A DNA stretch of 64,000 bases from Pseudobdellovibrionaceae bacterium (GTDB lineage: Bacteria > Bdellovibrionota > Bdellovibrionia > Bdellovibrionales > UBA1609): positions 1 to 64,000 of the forward strand of contig JACKAN010000008.1 of NCBI GenBank assembly GCA_020635055.1, given 5' to 3'. Below, piece by piece: positions 1 to 8,313 of the stretch. The position numbers and the translations under genes were made by a program. Below the pieces are notes generated by a model. That model ran no database searches, was not told the DNA's origin, and worked only from the letters and a program-made list of their open reading frames with translations. The number at the start of each line of letters is the position of its first letter. Within the stretch, counting starts at the first letter, position 1.

Positions 1-940
1 ACTCTAAATCAAAATTAAACATCTCAAATTGTTTTTGATCTCCTTGTTCGATAGTTTTTATTTGATAATTGGCAGCAGATTCTATTTTACTGTAGGTAAG
101 ATCTAGTCCCTCTTGCCAATCGTAATCAATTAAGTCTTTAACTGGTCCGTTTATAAAAAATGGGAGTCTTTTAGAATATCTTTGATTTAAATAATATATA
201 TTTTCATCTGGTTGATGATTAAAATTAAGCACTTCTTGCATAAGAACACTACCCAGTAGATAGGGTCTTCGTCCTCCTGGCCACTCGGGAATGTTGGATT
301 GATTGATTCTGTCAATACTTTCTGCCCTTAATAAGCTCTCTTTTACTAGGGTTCTTAATTGTGCGTCAGAAGAATAAGATTTCAACCTTCCCTTTTTTGT
401 AAGGCGACTTTCTAATTCCACAGCTAAACCTTCTAAATACCAGCGAGGCAAGAGTGCATTGGGTTTAACAATATTTCCAAAAATATATTTGAGTGGCGTA
501 TAGAAGCCATGTACGGGGTGCATATTTAAGATGTGAGAATACTCATGAATTAAAAGCATTTCTACCCAGTCCTCATAGGAAGAAATATCAGAATGAGGGT
601 TGGGAAGGTTTAAATATAGGACAATTAATGGATAGGGAAAAAAACTGGCAAAACCATTTACTAAATCTGTACTGTCATCAAGAAACAAAAGGGTTTTATT
701 TGGAGCTTCCTTGAAAATCGGTAAGAGTTTATTATAGGCTTTTTCTGCACTGTTCGCATAGAGTTGCCCATTCATTTCTAGATGGGCTGGGTATATAACT
801 TCAAAATGAGATGTTTCTATAGTCTTCCATTGAATAGCTGGATCTACAGAGGCATTAACAATTGAAGAAGGAAACAATAATAAAAGTATCCAAATATTCA
901 ACAAACGAGGTCTAGACTTTGGTGGTAATAATTTAGGAAT
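1..940 (-). CDS. Secreted zinc metallopeptidase (gluzincin-like), C-terminus cut by window edge
   Basis: The minus strand is open from position 940 to the window edge (about 313 codons) with no stop. A hydrophobic signal segment (about residues 13-30) ends in VNA. HEYSH (132-136) is followed by WYLEGLAVE (about 168-175), so the second and third zinc ligands and the catalytic Glu of a gluzincin can be assigned. The protein is probably periplasmic or surface-exposed; large proteins of this kind often continue into a beta-propeller, which would lie outside the window. The frame has no ATG before the signal peptide. A strong GGAAGGAG (948-955) sits 7 nt before an ATT codon at 940, so ATT is the proposed start. 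TTG at 904 or 901 is the alternative but has no ribosome site. Substrate is unknown. Confidence 0.8.
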   Translation of the reverse strand, partial: MPKLLPPKSRPRLLNIWILLLLFPSSIVNASVDPAIQWKTIETSHFEVIYPAHLEMNGQLYANSAEKAYNKLLPIFKEAPNKTLLFLDDSTDLVNGFASFFPYPLIVLYLNLPNPHSDISSYEDWVEMLLIHEYSHILNMHPVHGFYTPLKYIFGNIVKPNALLPRWYLEGLAVELESRLTKKGRLKSYSSDAQLRTLVKESLLRAESIDRINQSNIPEWPGGRRPYLLGSVLMQEVLNFNHQPDENIYYLNQRYSKRLPFFINGPVKDLIDYDWQEGLDLTYSKIESAANYQIKTIEQGDQKQFEMFNFDLE

Positions 941-967
941 GGCGGAACTCCTTCCGATAAGTATTTA

Positions 968-1822
968 ATGAAAGTCTATCAGGTAGAAAATATTGAAATC
1001 AAATGCAGAATTATTGGCGACGGCCCTTTATTATTATTGCTACATGGATTTGGAGGGGGAGTTCCCGATTGGCTTCATGTGGCCGAAGCATTAAAACATA
1101 AATATTGTGTGATAATTCCCAGTTTATCTGTTTTTTTCTCTCATAGAGAGCCATTGAGCTTTCATGATCAAGTGCGATTGTTAACTAACCTCGTGCAACA
1201 GTTAGCTCCCTCTGGAGAGAAGTTACACATTGTTGGAGCCAGTTATGGTGGATTATTGAGTTTCGGGCTGCGTTATAAAATGTCGTCAGAACCCTTGAGT
1301 CACACACTTGTAAATCCCATGCCATTTGAACCACTTAAAAACTTAAGAAGTTGGTCTTTGCGATGGATATTGTACATTTCTCGTTGGCCAGGTGTATTAA
1401 GTTTTTATGGTCTGACACCATGGGGAAAAATGACCTTTAAACACTTTGGTCAAATTTTTCATATGGGGCTTCGTGGAAAAAAGAAAATTCATATTTTTAA
1501 CAAAAGAAAATTTTGGATTATTTATAAAGCCATCAAGCGCTTTCTTTGGATCAATGCTACACAGGATTGGCATCAGTGGAATCAAATCTGCTTAACTGAT
1601 CATGTGCCAACATTAGTGATGTATTCGCAGAGTGATCCGCTGTTTAGTCCAATGAGCTATTTAAAGATTTGCGGTCAATTTAAAGTTGTAAAGGTGGAAA
1701 GTTTAAAAAGTAAAAGTCATATAGTTATGGTAACTCATCCACAATGGGTGAGTCAGTTATTGGAAAGTCATTGTAATCAAGTAAATACTGACCATGAATT
1801 TACTAAAAAATCAGTAAGTTAG
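968..1822 (+). CDS. Alpha/beta hydrolase fold protein
   Basis: A 284-residue alpha/beta hydrolase. HGFGGG (26-31) is the oxyanion-hole turn and GASYGG (90-95) the nucleophile elbow with Ser92. Asp223 in SQSDPLF and His251 in KSKSHIV complete a plausible triad. No signal peptide is visible, so it is probably cytoplasmic; a basic, aromatic-rich cap lies at about 120-200. The substrate cannot be read from sequence. The gene is divergent from the metallopeptidase at 940 and only 27 nt away. No Shine-Dalgarno precedes the ATG, but GATAAG lies 6 nt upstream and could be the -10 of a leaderless transcript. Its stop overlaps the convergent neighbour by 12 nt. Confidence 0.8.
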   Translation: MKVYQVENIEIKCRIIGDGPLLLLLHGFGGGVPDWLHVAEALKHKYCVIIPSLSVFFSHREPLSFHDQVRLLTNLVQQLAPSGEKLHIVGASYGGLLSFGLRYKMSSEPLSHTLVNPMPFEPLKNLRSWSLRWILYISRWPGVLSFYGLTPWGKMTFKHFGQIFHMGLRGKKKIHIFNKRKFWIIYKAIKRFLWINATQDWHQWNQICLTDHVPTLVMYSQSDPLFSPMSYLKICGQFKVVKVESLKSKSHIVMVTHPQWVSQLLESHCNQVNTDHEFTKKSVS

Positions 1823-3196
1823 AATCTGATCACAACTAGGGTTCGCTTTAAAAATCATTCGATCAAGAATACTGCTGCGGAATTTTATTTTTGAAGTCAT
1901 CCGATCTTTGATTTGAGAGGTTTGATTTAATGAGTTCACTTCAGAATTGCCAAACAATAAGGTTTCCAAATATCTAAAAGTTTTTCTATTGTCAGAGTTC
2001 AGTTGAAAATATTTAACTTGAAAATCATAGAGGGGAGTACCCATTTCGGCAGGATAATCTAAGATTTCATACAACTCAAAAAAAATCTGAGCATAGTCTT
2101 TTTGATGTTCAGTAAGCCATTCCATCCAATGCTTGTGGGCTCTTTCCGGGTTTTCATTTAATATATTTTTTTCCTCTGAAACTAAAACATTCAATTTTGA
2201 AAAAAGCTGATTTACATGTTCCAAAAGGGCTTGATTTTGTACAAAAGTAAAATTCTTGGCAAAGTGATTTCTCTCCTCTAATTCGCCCAATTCTTTTAAT
2301 AGTTGACTAAAGGAGCGACCAAATGAAGACAGTTGAGGTGTTGCAGCTTTTATATTTTGAATAAGAATATTTAAATCTTTTTTAAACTCACTAGTGTTAC
2401 TATATTGTACAAAGCTAACTGAGTGAATCATTCCCGAAAGGTTTTGCAGAGGCCCTAACAAGTAATGAGTTCTTAATTTCTTTATCTGATTTAATAAAGA
2501 TTCCGTGCGCTCAGATAGTGATAGTAATTTGTTCGCACTTTTAGGGTTTAAATGTCTAATATAATATCCATTGTCTTTTCCTATATCCAATGCCTTAATT
2601 TGATCCGTTACGATTTCTAGTTTTAGTCGAACCAGAGTAATTTCATCAACAATATGTTCAATTTGGCGATGAAGTTCTAATAAATTTTTAATTAAAATGG
2701 GTCGCAATGGTTGAGTGTTTCTCAAACTGACTGAATTTTCATTTTGATTACTTTCATCTTCTGTCAGTGCAAGCTCTATACCTGTAGCAAAATTTAAATA
2801 ATAGGGCTGTTCATAGATATCATTGAGACGTTCATAGTCCGGAAGAGTATGAAAAGCCAAAAAACCAGTGAAATCCTTGCCACTAATATCATCATTTAAT
2901 GTTATAACAGGACTGTTATCAACAAATTGTTGAAAGTCTACGTTTTCAGGCCACAGGGAAATGACTTCTTGCCAATTCTCGTCTATTTGTAAATGAAGAT
3001 TGTACCATTCTTTTGCGGCCTTCTCATAACTGTCTTGATAGTTTGTTAAAAAATCACTGAGTCTTTTAACTACATGCCTTGGACTGTCATTAAAGCCTTC
3101 AAAAAGTTTTTTTCGTGAATCTGTAAGTTCTGAAGCTGTGCACGACAAGCCAAAGATGAGAGTTACAAATAAAATTAATAATGGATAGTTTCTCAC
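1811..3196 (-). CDS. Exported helical protein of unknown function
   Basis: I do not recognise a family. The 461-residue product starts at GTG (3196) with a good ribosome site (GGAGAGG). A short basic N-terminus is followed by a hydrophobic segment ending in GLSC. This could be a signal peptide, or a lipoprotein signal with a non-standard lipobox. The rest looks largely helical with heptad-like stretches at about 165-265 and 275-360, suggesting an envelope structural or binding protein. A second Cys (CDQIL) sits close to the C-terminus. The gene stands alone, and its stop overlaps that of the convergent hydrolase gene by 12 nt. Confidence 0.6.
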   Translation of the reverse strand: MRNYPLLILFVTLIFGLSCTASELTDSRKKLFEGFNDSPRHVVKRLSDFLTNYQDSYEKAAKEWYNLHLQIDENWQEVISLWPENVDFQQFVDNSPVITLNDDISGKDFTGFLAFHTLPDYERLNDIYEQPYYLNFATGIELALTEDESNQNENSVSLRNTQPLRPILIKNLLELHRQIEHIVDEITLVRLKLEIVTDQIKALDIGKDNGYYIRHLNPKSANKLLSLSERTESLLNQIKKLRTHYLLGPLQNLSGMIHSVSFVQYSNTSEFKKDLNILIQNIKAATPQLSSFGRSFSQLLKELGELEERNHFAKNFTFVQNQALLEHVNQLFSKLNVLVSEEKNILNENPERAHKHWMEWLTEHQKDYAQIFFELYEILDYPAEMGTPLYDFQVKYFQLNSDNRKTFRYLETLLFGNSEVNSLNQTSQIKDRMTSKIKFRSSILDRMIFKANPSCDQILTY

Positions 3197-3346
3197 CCTA
3201 AGCCTCTCCTTTAAAACTTTAGAACATAATAAAGTCTTTAACTTTACTGGAGTAAAATTATAAAAGTAGAAATCTTTACAATAAAATTTGAAATTTAAGT
3301 AACAAATATATGAGCCAATAGAATAGGTAAGTGAACTTTAGATTTA

Positions 3347-4117
3347 TTAGGGGGTTTTATTGTATTTTCGCGATTGCCAAGCCTTAAAATATTTTAAAAA
3401 AACCGTAAAGCTGGCCATTATGCTAATAGCAAAGCCATAGGCACCATCTAAAATGCCAAGTTTTAAAAAGTAAGATTTAAAGAATCTTAAAAAGGGATTG
3501 ACCGTAGCTTTAATCAACAAAAAATTTTCATTTTTAGCTAAGACTTTTTCGGCACCAAGAGAAGTATAACTTTTCATTCGGTCAATATGCTCGTTTATTG
3601 TGTAGTAGGAGTAATGATTAAGTAAACCTGATAATTTCTTTATAGTCATTTCGTTGGTGAACTCTATATGCTCATGCACTTGGGCTTTGTTCCAATGACT
3701 GTCTTTTTTAGGAAATAACCTGAGTTGATAATCCGGCAACCATCCAGAGTGATAAATCCATTTGCCACAATAATTTGTGATTCTATTTATATAATAAGCT
3801 TCATTTTCTTTTAACTGGTTTTTAATATTTAAGATCTCATCTTGGAGCATAGTGGAAAGTTCTTCGTCTGCATCCAGTGAAAGAATGAATTCAAAACTAG
3901 CCAGTTGATTGCCATAATTTTTAGTTTCTGAAAAACCTTTCCAGTCAGTTTGAAAAAAACGGACTTGAGGATATTTTTGACAAATCTTAGGAGTGTTATC
4001 TGTGCTATAGGAGTCGACAATAATGATTTCATCAACAACCCTAATTAAAGACTGAATACAACGTTCGATATTTAGCTCTTCATTTTTAGTGATAATTACC
4101 GCTGAAATTTTTGACAT
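3347..4117 (-). CDS. Family 2 glycosyltransferase, WaaE/KdtX-like
   Basis: GT-A fold glycosyltransferase, probably acting on lipopolysaccharide core or another envelope glycan. The N-terminus SAVIITKNEELNIERCI is the family 2 nucleotide-sugar-binding strand. VDEIIIVDSYSTD carries the first acidic pair and SLDADEEL is the DXD-type metal-binding motif. The region around WLPDYQLRLFPK matches the WaaE-like subgroup. The start is placed at the ATG at 4117 because GGAAG lies 5 nt upstream and the family domain begins there. A longer reading from 4159 would overlap the upstream gene. It follows the GT4 gene by 1 nt, so the two are probably co-translated and act in one glycan pathway. Confidence 0.85.
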   Translation of the reverse strand: MSKISAVIITKNEELNIERCIQSLIRVVDEIIIVDSYSTDNTPKICQKYPQVRFFQTDWKGFSETKNYGNQLASFEFILSLDADEELSTMLQDEILNIKNQLKENEAYYINRITNYCGKWIYHSGWLPDYQLRLFPKKDSHWNKAQVHEHIEFTNEMTIKKLSGLLNHYSYYTINEHIDRMKSYTSLGAEKVLAKNENFLLIKATVNPFLRFFKSYFLKLGILDGAYGFAISIMASFTVFLKYFKAWQSRKYNKTP

Positions 4118-4118
4118 T

Positions 4119-5237
4119 TTACTTCCGAAGCACTCTTTTATAAACGGATAAACATCCATTTATCATGGAGTCTAAGCTATAATTTTTTTCAACTATAGAC
4201 AAACCCTTTTTTCCTAAGCGTTTACGCAATTCTTCGCTGTGGAGTGCTTTGCGTAGTTGCTGTGTCAAGGCTTGGATGTTGCCGGTTGAAAATAATAATC
4301 CAGTCTCATTTTCAATAATAAAATCTTTTAGCCCTCCGGCATCCGAACTGATCACGCAACATTGAGCAGCTAAGGCCTCGAGGGCAACGCTCCCTAAGCC
4401 TTCATGCAGTGATGGCATTACAAAAATATCTATTCCGGAAAGAAAAGAAGGGATATCTTGGTGAAAGCCGGTCATTACCCAAGGAATTTTGAGTTTTTTA
4501 TCTTCTAAGTTAATTTTGATTTTCTGCTGTAGATTTCCATCTCCAGCCATCAATACAGCAAAGGGAGGTAAGTCGGGATCACCATCTAAATTATTTAATG
4601 ATTCTATAAAAATTTCTAGCCCTTTTTCCTTAGTAAAAGCAGAGGCCGTAGCAACAATAAGAGTATCACTTTCAAGTTGGAATCCTCGATTAGAAAATTC
4701 TTTAATATTTAAATCACGACAGGCTTCTTTAGATTTACAATTCATTTGGGAGGTTAGAACGGCGTCAGGAATTACAAAAATTTTATCTTCTGAAACACCC
4801 CTTTGAATAAGAGTTTTCTTTACAGAATCAGATACAGATATATATGCATCAACAAGGGGAGATAAATATTTATTTTGTGACCAATCCAATGATTTTAGTT
4901 TAAATGCAACTCTTCTATGCACAATTAATTTTATATCTGGATTTATTTTTTTTAACTTTAATGCCAGACTATGAGCTCCTGAAGAGTGAGCATGGACGAT
5001 TTGAATTTCATTTTTTATAACAAAGTCTTTTAATTTATGGAGGGAGCTATTCAGCGGAAGCCATTTTTTACTCAGGGCCAGTGAAGCTCCGAAATTCAAC
5101 TTGCTTAATGCCATAGAATTTTCTGGGTACGAAAAATAATTATTTTCACCTAAATTTTTTAAGCCCTGAGCTAGAAGGAAAACTTGGTTTTCTCCTCCTC
5201 GCCACGTCATTTCTGTTCCAATGTGTAGGATGTTCAT
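4119..5237 (-). CDS. Family 4 glycosyltransferase
   Basis: A 372-residue GT-B glycosyltransferase. The N-terminal Rossmann domain starts NILHIGTEMTWRGGENQV, where the GGE loop is typical of GT4 acceptor domains. The C-terminal donor domain has ATASAFTKEKGLEIFIESL and the EX7E motif region MPSLHEGLGSVALEALA (about 275-291). It transfers a sugar from an activated donor, probably to a lipid-linked or lipopolysaccharide acceptor at the inner face of the inner membrane. It is 9 nt downstream of the A-type Fe-S carrier gene and 1 nt upstream of the GT2 gene, so the three probably share a transcript. The acceptor is unknown. Confidence 0.88.
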   Translation of the reverse strand: MNILHIGTEMTWRGGENQVFLLAQGLKNLGENNYFSYPENSMALSKLNFGASLALSKKWLPLNSSLHKLKDFVIKNEIQIVHAHSSGAHSLALKLKKINPDIKLIVHRRVAFKLKSLDWSQNKYLSPLVDAYISVSDSVKKTLIQRGVSEDKIFVIPDAVLTSQMNCKSKEACRDLNIKEFSNRGFQLESDTLIVATASAFTKEKGLEIFIESLNNLDGDPDLPPFAVLMAGDGNLQQKIKINLEDKKLKIPWVMTGFHQDIPSFLSGIDIFVMPSLHEGLGSVALEALAAQCCVISSDAGGLKDFIIENETGLLFSTGNIQALTQQLRKALHSEELRKRLGKKGLSIVEKNYSLDSMINGCLSVYKRVLRK

Positions 5238-5246
5238 TAATAAAAA

Positions 5247-5582
5247 CTATACAGCAAAAGAGGAGCCACACCCACAGGTTTTTGTAGCATTGGGGTTTGA
5301 AAAAACAAAACCCGCACCATTTAAACCACCTTCAAAATCTAGGTTAAGACCTACTAAATACAGGAGGCTTTCCGAGTCGATAATTAACTTAACTTCTTTG
5401 TCTTCAAAAATTTTGTCTTTATCCGAAGGTGTTTCTTTGTCAAAATCTAGATTATAAGAAAAACCAGAGCACCCACCACGCTTTACTTTTACTCGGAGTG
5501 CAACATGGGAATCTAATCCTTCGTCTTTAATCAATTCTTTTATTCTTTTTGCCGCTTTATCTGTAATTTTAATCAAGTTCAT
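5247..5582 (-). CDS. A-type iron-sulfur carrier (IscA/ErpA/HesB family)
   Basis: A 111-residue A-type carrier of normal family length. The three cluster-binding cysteines are present: Cys38 in GGCSGFSY, and Cys103 and Cys105 in CGCGSSF. These proteins pass Fe-S clusters from the IscU/SufU scaffold to apo-proteins. The ribosome site is weak (TTGAGGAA before ATG). The gene lies 97 nt downstream of the cysteine desulfurase gene, and that gap contains an AT-rich promoter-like stretch and an inverted repeat, so it may have its own promoter. Whether it is orthologous to IscA, ErpA or SufA cannot be settled here. Confidence 0.9.
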   Translation of the reverse strand: MNLIKITDKAAKRIKELIKDEGLDSHVALRVKVKRGGCSGFSYNLDFDKETPSDKDKIFEDKEVKLIIDSESLLYLVGLNLDFEGGLNGAGFVFSNPNATKTCGCGSSFAV

Positions 5583-5597
5583 TTCCTCAAACTATTT

Positions 5598-5614
5598 TTG
5601 TCCAAATCTGACAA
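5598..5614. promoter_or_regulatory. Inverted repeat TTGTC-N7-GACAA upstream of the Fe-S carrier gene
   Basis: A perfect 5-bp inverted repeat with a 7-nt spacer lies 16-32 nt before the ATG at 5582, in the leader of the Fe-S carrier gene. It could be an operator or a small leader hairpin. It is not an IscR-type site that I recognise. A short arm length means chance is possible. Confidence 0.25.
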
Positions 5615-5679
5615 AATATTGTGATTTTAGTATGTAAAATATAGAATACTATAAAATCAGCTAAAAATTAACTGATTTC

Positions 5680-6837
5680 TTAATGTCCAATTTCCTGGCT
5701 TTTTTTAGATAGTTGCAAGATCTTCGTAATACAGATGTCCACCTCTTCATCAGTGGTTGTACGTCCAAGACCTACTCGCAGAGTGGCTCTGGCTAGCGCG
5801 TCAGAATGACCAATTGCGGTTAAAACGTAGCTGGGTCTTGCTTCTGCCGATGAACATGCGGAACCAGAGCTCACAGCCAGGCCATTTAAACCTAGGCTAA
5901 ACATATCCGCACTTAAATTGGGAAAGGAAAAACTCACATTGTTATATATTCGCTCTTCGGGATGACCATTTAGTAGAGATCCATTCACCTTTTGCAGGAC
6001 AGTTTCAATCATTTTTTTTTGCAATTTAAGCAAGTGAGTAGAATCGGTTTCGTGATTTGAGAACATCAAATCAATGGCTTTTGCAATACCCACAATTCCC
6101 GGCACATTTAAAGTTCCAGGTCTTAATCCCCATTCCTGCCCCCCACCAAATTGCTGCGGATGAAGATGAACCTGAGGTTTTTGTGAGCGAACATAAAGAA
6201 CCCCCACGCCCTTGGGTCCATAAATCTTATGACCGGAGATAGAAAGCATATCTATGGCCATATTTTTAACATCCAATGGCACTTTGCCAAAAGCTTGAGC
6301 TGCATCAGTGTGAAAAAATACACCATGATGTTTTGCCAGTTCAGCAATTTCTTTAATAGGATTAATGGTTCCGATTTCATTATTTGCTGTCATTATTGAA
6401 ATCAGTCGTGTATGGGGTTTAATCGCTCGGCCAACATCAGCAGGGGAAACTCTACCGTATTTGTCGACTTTCAAATAAGTGACTTCTACGCCCCAAGCTT
6501 CGAGACTTTTAACAACATCTAACACGGCTTTGTGTTCGACTTCAGAAGTTATTATATGAGAGCGATGGTTTCTAAAATTATGCATGACGCCCAAAATAGC
6601 TAGGTTGTTGCTCTCGGTAGCACCGCTTGTAAAAATGATTTCTTTACTAAGGGCTCCTAATTTTTCAGCAATACTTTTTCTTGAATTTGAAACCGCTCGT
6701 GAAGCTTCCCATCCATATTCATGACTGTTGCTTGAGGCGTTTCCAAATTCATCCTTTAAATAAGGTAGCATGGCATCTAAAACAAGAGGATCCATAGGCG
6801 TTGTTGCATTAAAATCTAAATATATAGGCCTTTTCAT
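5680..6837 (-). CDS. iscS: Cysteine desulfurase (IscS/NifS family)
   Basis: PLP-dependent enzyme that takes sulfur from cysteine as a persulfide for Fe-S cluster and thio-cofactor synthesis. Numbered from the ATG at 6837 (385 residues, normal for IscS), it has YLDFNATTP (6-14), EVEHKAVL with the PLP-stacking His (about 111), HTDAAQAFGK (about 186-195), SGHKIYGPKG with PLP Lys204, and the catalytic loop SSGSACSSAEARPS with Cys328. This start is preferred because the conserved domain begins here; a start at 6903 would overlap the upstream gene by 53 nt. It is next to an A-type carrier but there is no IscU or IscR nearby. IscS versus NifS is not decidable from this region. Confidence 0.9.
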   Translation of the reverse strand: MKRPIYLDFNATTPMDPLVLDAMLPYLKDEFGNASSNSHEYGWEASRAVSNSRKSIAEKLGALSKEIIFTSGATESNNLAILGVMHNFRNHRSHIITSEVEHKAVLDVVKSLEAWGVEVTYLKVDKYGRVSPADVGRAIKPHTRLISIMTANNEIGTINPIKEIAELAKHHGVFFHTDAAQAFGKVPLDVKNMAIDMLSISGHKIYGPKGVGVLYVRSQKPQVHLHPQQFGGGQEWGLRPGTLNVPGIVGIAKAIDLMFSNHETDSTHLLKLQKKMIETVLQKVNGSLLNGHPEERIYNNVSFSFPNLSADMFSLGLNGLAVSSGSACSSAEARPSYVLTAIGHSDALARATLRVGLGRTTTDEEVDICITKILQLSKKSQEIGH

Positions 6838-6850
6838 TAAAATATTAGTA

Positions 6851-8242
6851 TCAAAGAATAGTGGCATGTCTAGCAAAAATCTCATCAAAAATTTTTCTGC
6901 CATTAATATTAGCTCCCAAGGTGGCTAAGAAGCTAAAGGTTCCTCCCATTTTTCTATCTAAAAAAACCAATTCTTTAGGCGGAATGCGAAAATTAAAGTT
7001 TAACACAATGGCTTTACCAGCATTAGCAATGCGTTGGGGCAAATCACTATTTCTATAGTCATAATTACCCAATTCATCAAAATGAGTTGGAGGGATTGAG
7101 TCTGCATTTTCAGACGGAGACCAAAAGGGCTCAGTAAACATAAAACAAAGGGCGATATATCTATTCACTAATTCTTTTGGATCACGATCTTTAATAAGAC
7201 CTAAAGTCATAGCTCCATCTATAAGAAGAGGTCTGTTTTTTGTTATAGAACCAATAATAATCTTACGATAAGATTTAAAAAAATCTGGTGGAATTTCCCT
7301 GACAGCTCCATAGTCATATAAAACTAATGAGGGAGACTGGTTTTTACTTAAACGTACTCCATAATTGCCCAAATGAGGATCTGTTTGAACAAAATTAAAT
7401 TCAAAAAGTTCCCGAAAGTAAAGTTTAAGAAAATGACTGGCTATTTCATTTCTTTTATTTTGAGTTAAATTTTGTATTTCAGCTGAATCAATACGAAAGC
7501 TAGGTTCATAATTCATAATAAGTATTTTTTGAGTACTTGTCTCAGTATAAGGATAGGGGACAACATAACTCGGATCTTGTTTTAATAAATTATAAATAGT
7601 CATTAATGAATTACCTTCGTGTATATAATTGAGCTCTTGCTTCATCATATCTTTGACTTCTAGAAAGAGCTCATCATATTTGCCACTTTTAGGTATAAAC
7701 TGAAGCAGCTTTAAAAGCTTTTTCAGAGCTTTAAGATCTGCGTCTATAACTTTATCTAAATTTGGATATTGAATTTTTAATGCAACATTTATGTTTTCAT
7801 TCTTTAATCTAGCTCGATAAACTTGCCCCAAAGATGCGCTTGCAATGGGTTGATGTTCAATGTCAAGATTTTGGAGTGTATGCTCATTGAGTTCCGACAA
7901 TAAGGTTTTTTCCATTATTGACCAACTTACGGGTGTTGAATTTGACTGCAAAGTTTTTAAAACTTCTAAAGCCTCTGGTGGTAAAAAGTGTTGACCGTAA
8001 ACTGAAAGTTGTTGCCCAGCCTTCATAATCGAACCTTTGAGCTCACCCAGTTCTTGTGTAACCAATTCGATCTGCTTTATTAATGTATTTTCTTTTAAAT
8101 TATCGGGTTGAGCATTCCATAGGAGAGCTATATTTTTTTTAGCTGAAAGGGCACTCGCTTTTAAAGTCATTTTAGATAAGGCGAAGCCCCTAGAAAGAAG
8201 TGTATTTTTCAAGTTTTTTAGGGGTTTGTTCTTTTTATTCAA
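6851..8242 (-). CDS. ABC1/AarF/UbiB-family atypical kinase
   Basis: A 463-residue ABC1-family kinase-like protein. The family signature KxGQ appears in IMKAGQQLSVYG; ASASLGQVYRARL is the Ala-rich nucleotide loop; VALKIQYPN carries the ATP-site Lys; TDPHLGNYG is the catalytic loop; and VLYDYGAVREIP is the metal-binding motif, with DYG in place of DFG. Family members support ubiquinone synthesis or lipid and metabolite transport, usually as ATPases. No ubiquinone gene is adjacent. The start is TTG at 8242 with AAGGAG 8 nt upstream. The gene ends 13 nt before the desulfurase start, so the two are probably co-transcribed. Confidence 0.88.
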   Translation of the reverse strand: MNKKNKPLKNLKNTLLSRGFALSKMTLKASALSAKKNIALLWNAQPDNLKENTLIKQIELVTQELGELKGSIMKAGQQLSVYGQHFLPPEALEVLKTLQSNSTPVSWSIMEKTLLSELNEHTLQNLDIEHQPIASASLGQVYRARLKNENINVALKIQYPNLDKVIDADLKALKKLLKLLQFIPKSGKYDELFLEVKDMMKQELNYIHEGNSLMTIYNLLKQDPSYVVPYPYTETSTQKILIMNYEPSFRIDSAEIQNLTQNKRNEIASHFLKLYFRELFEFNFVQTDPHLGNYGVRLSKNQSPSLVLYDYGAVREIPPDFFKSYRKIIIGSITKNRPLLIDGAMTLGLIKDRDPKELVNRYIALCFMFTEPFWSPSENADSIPPTHFDELGNYDYRNSDLPQRIANAGKAIVLNFNFRIPPKELVFLDRKMGGTFSFLATLGANINGRKIFDEIFARHATIL

Positions 8243-8277
8243 TAACTAAGCTCCTTAAGATTTGGGCTAGTTTACCA

Positions 8278-8305
8278 TTGATATTTGCTTAATGTCAGGT
8301 AATTT
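8278..8305 (+). promoter_or_regulatory. Promoter for the CinA-like gene, probably leaderless
   Basis: TTGATA (8278-8283), a 16-bp spacer and TAATTT (8300-8305). Only 8 nt separate the -10 box from the ATG at 8314, and there is no Shine-Dalgarno, so transcription would begin at or next to the start codon. Confidence 0.4.
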
Positions 8306-8313
8306 AATGTCAT

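Noticed and set aside
493..714. 73-codon plus-strand frame
   Set aside because: It lies opposite the well-supported HEYSH metallopeptidase frame and has no recognisable features.
5221..5457. 78-codon plus-strand frame opposite the Fe-S carrier
   Set aside because: The minus frame has all three cluster Cys and family length; this is its shadow.
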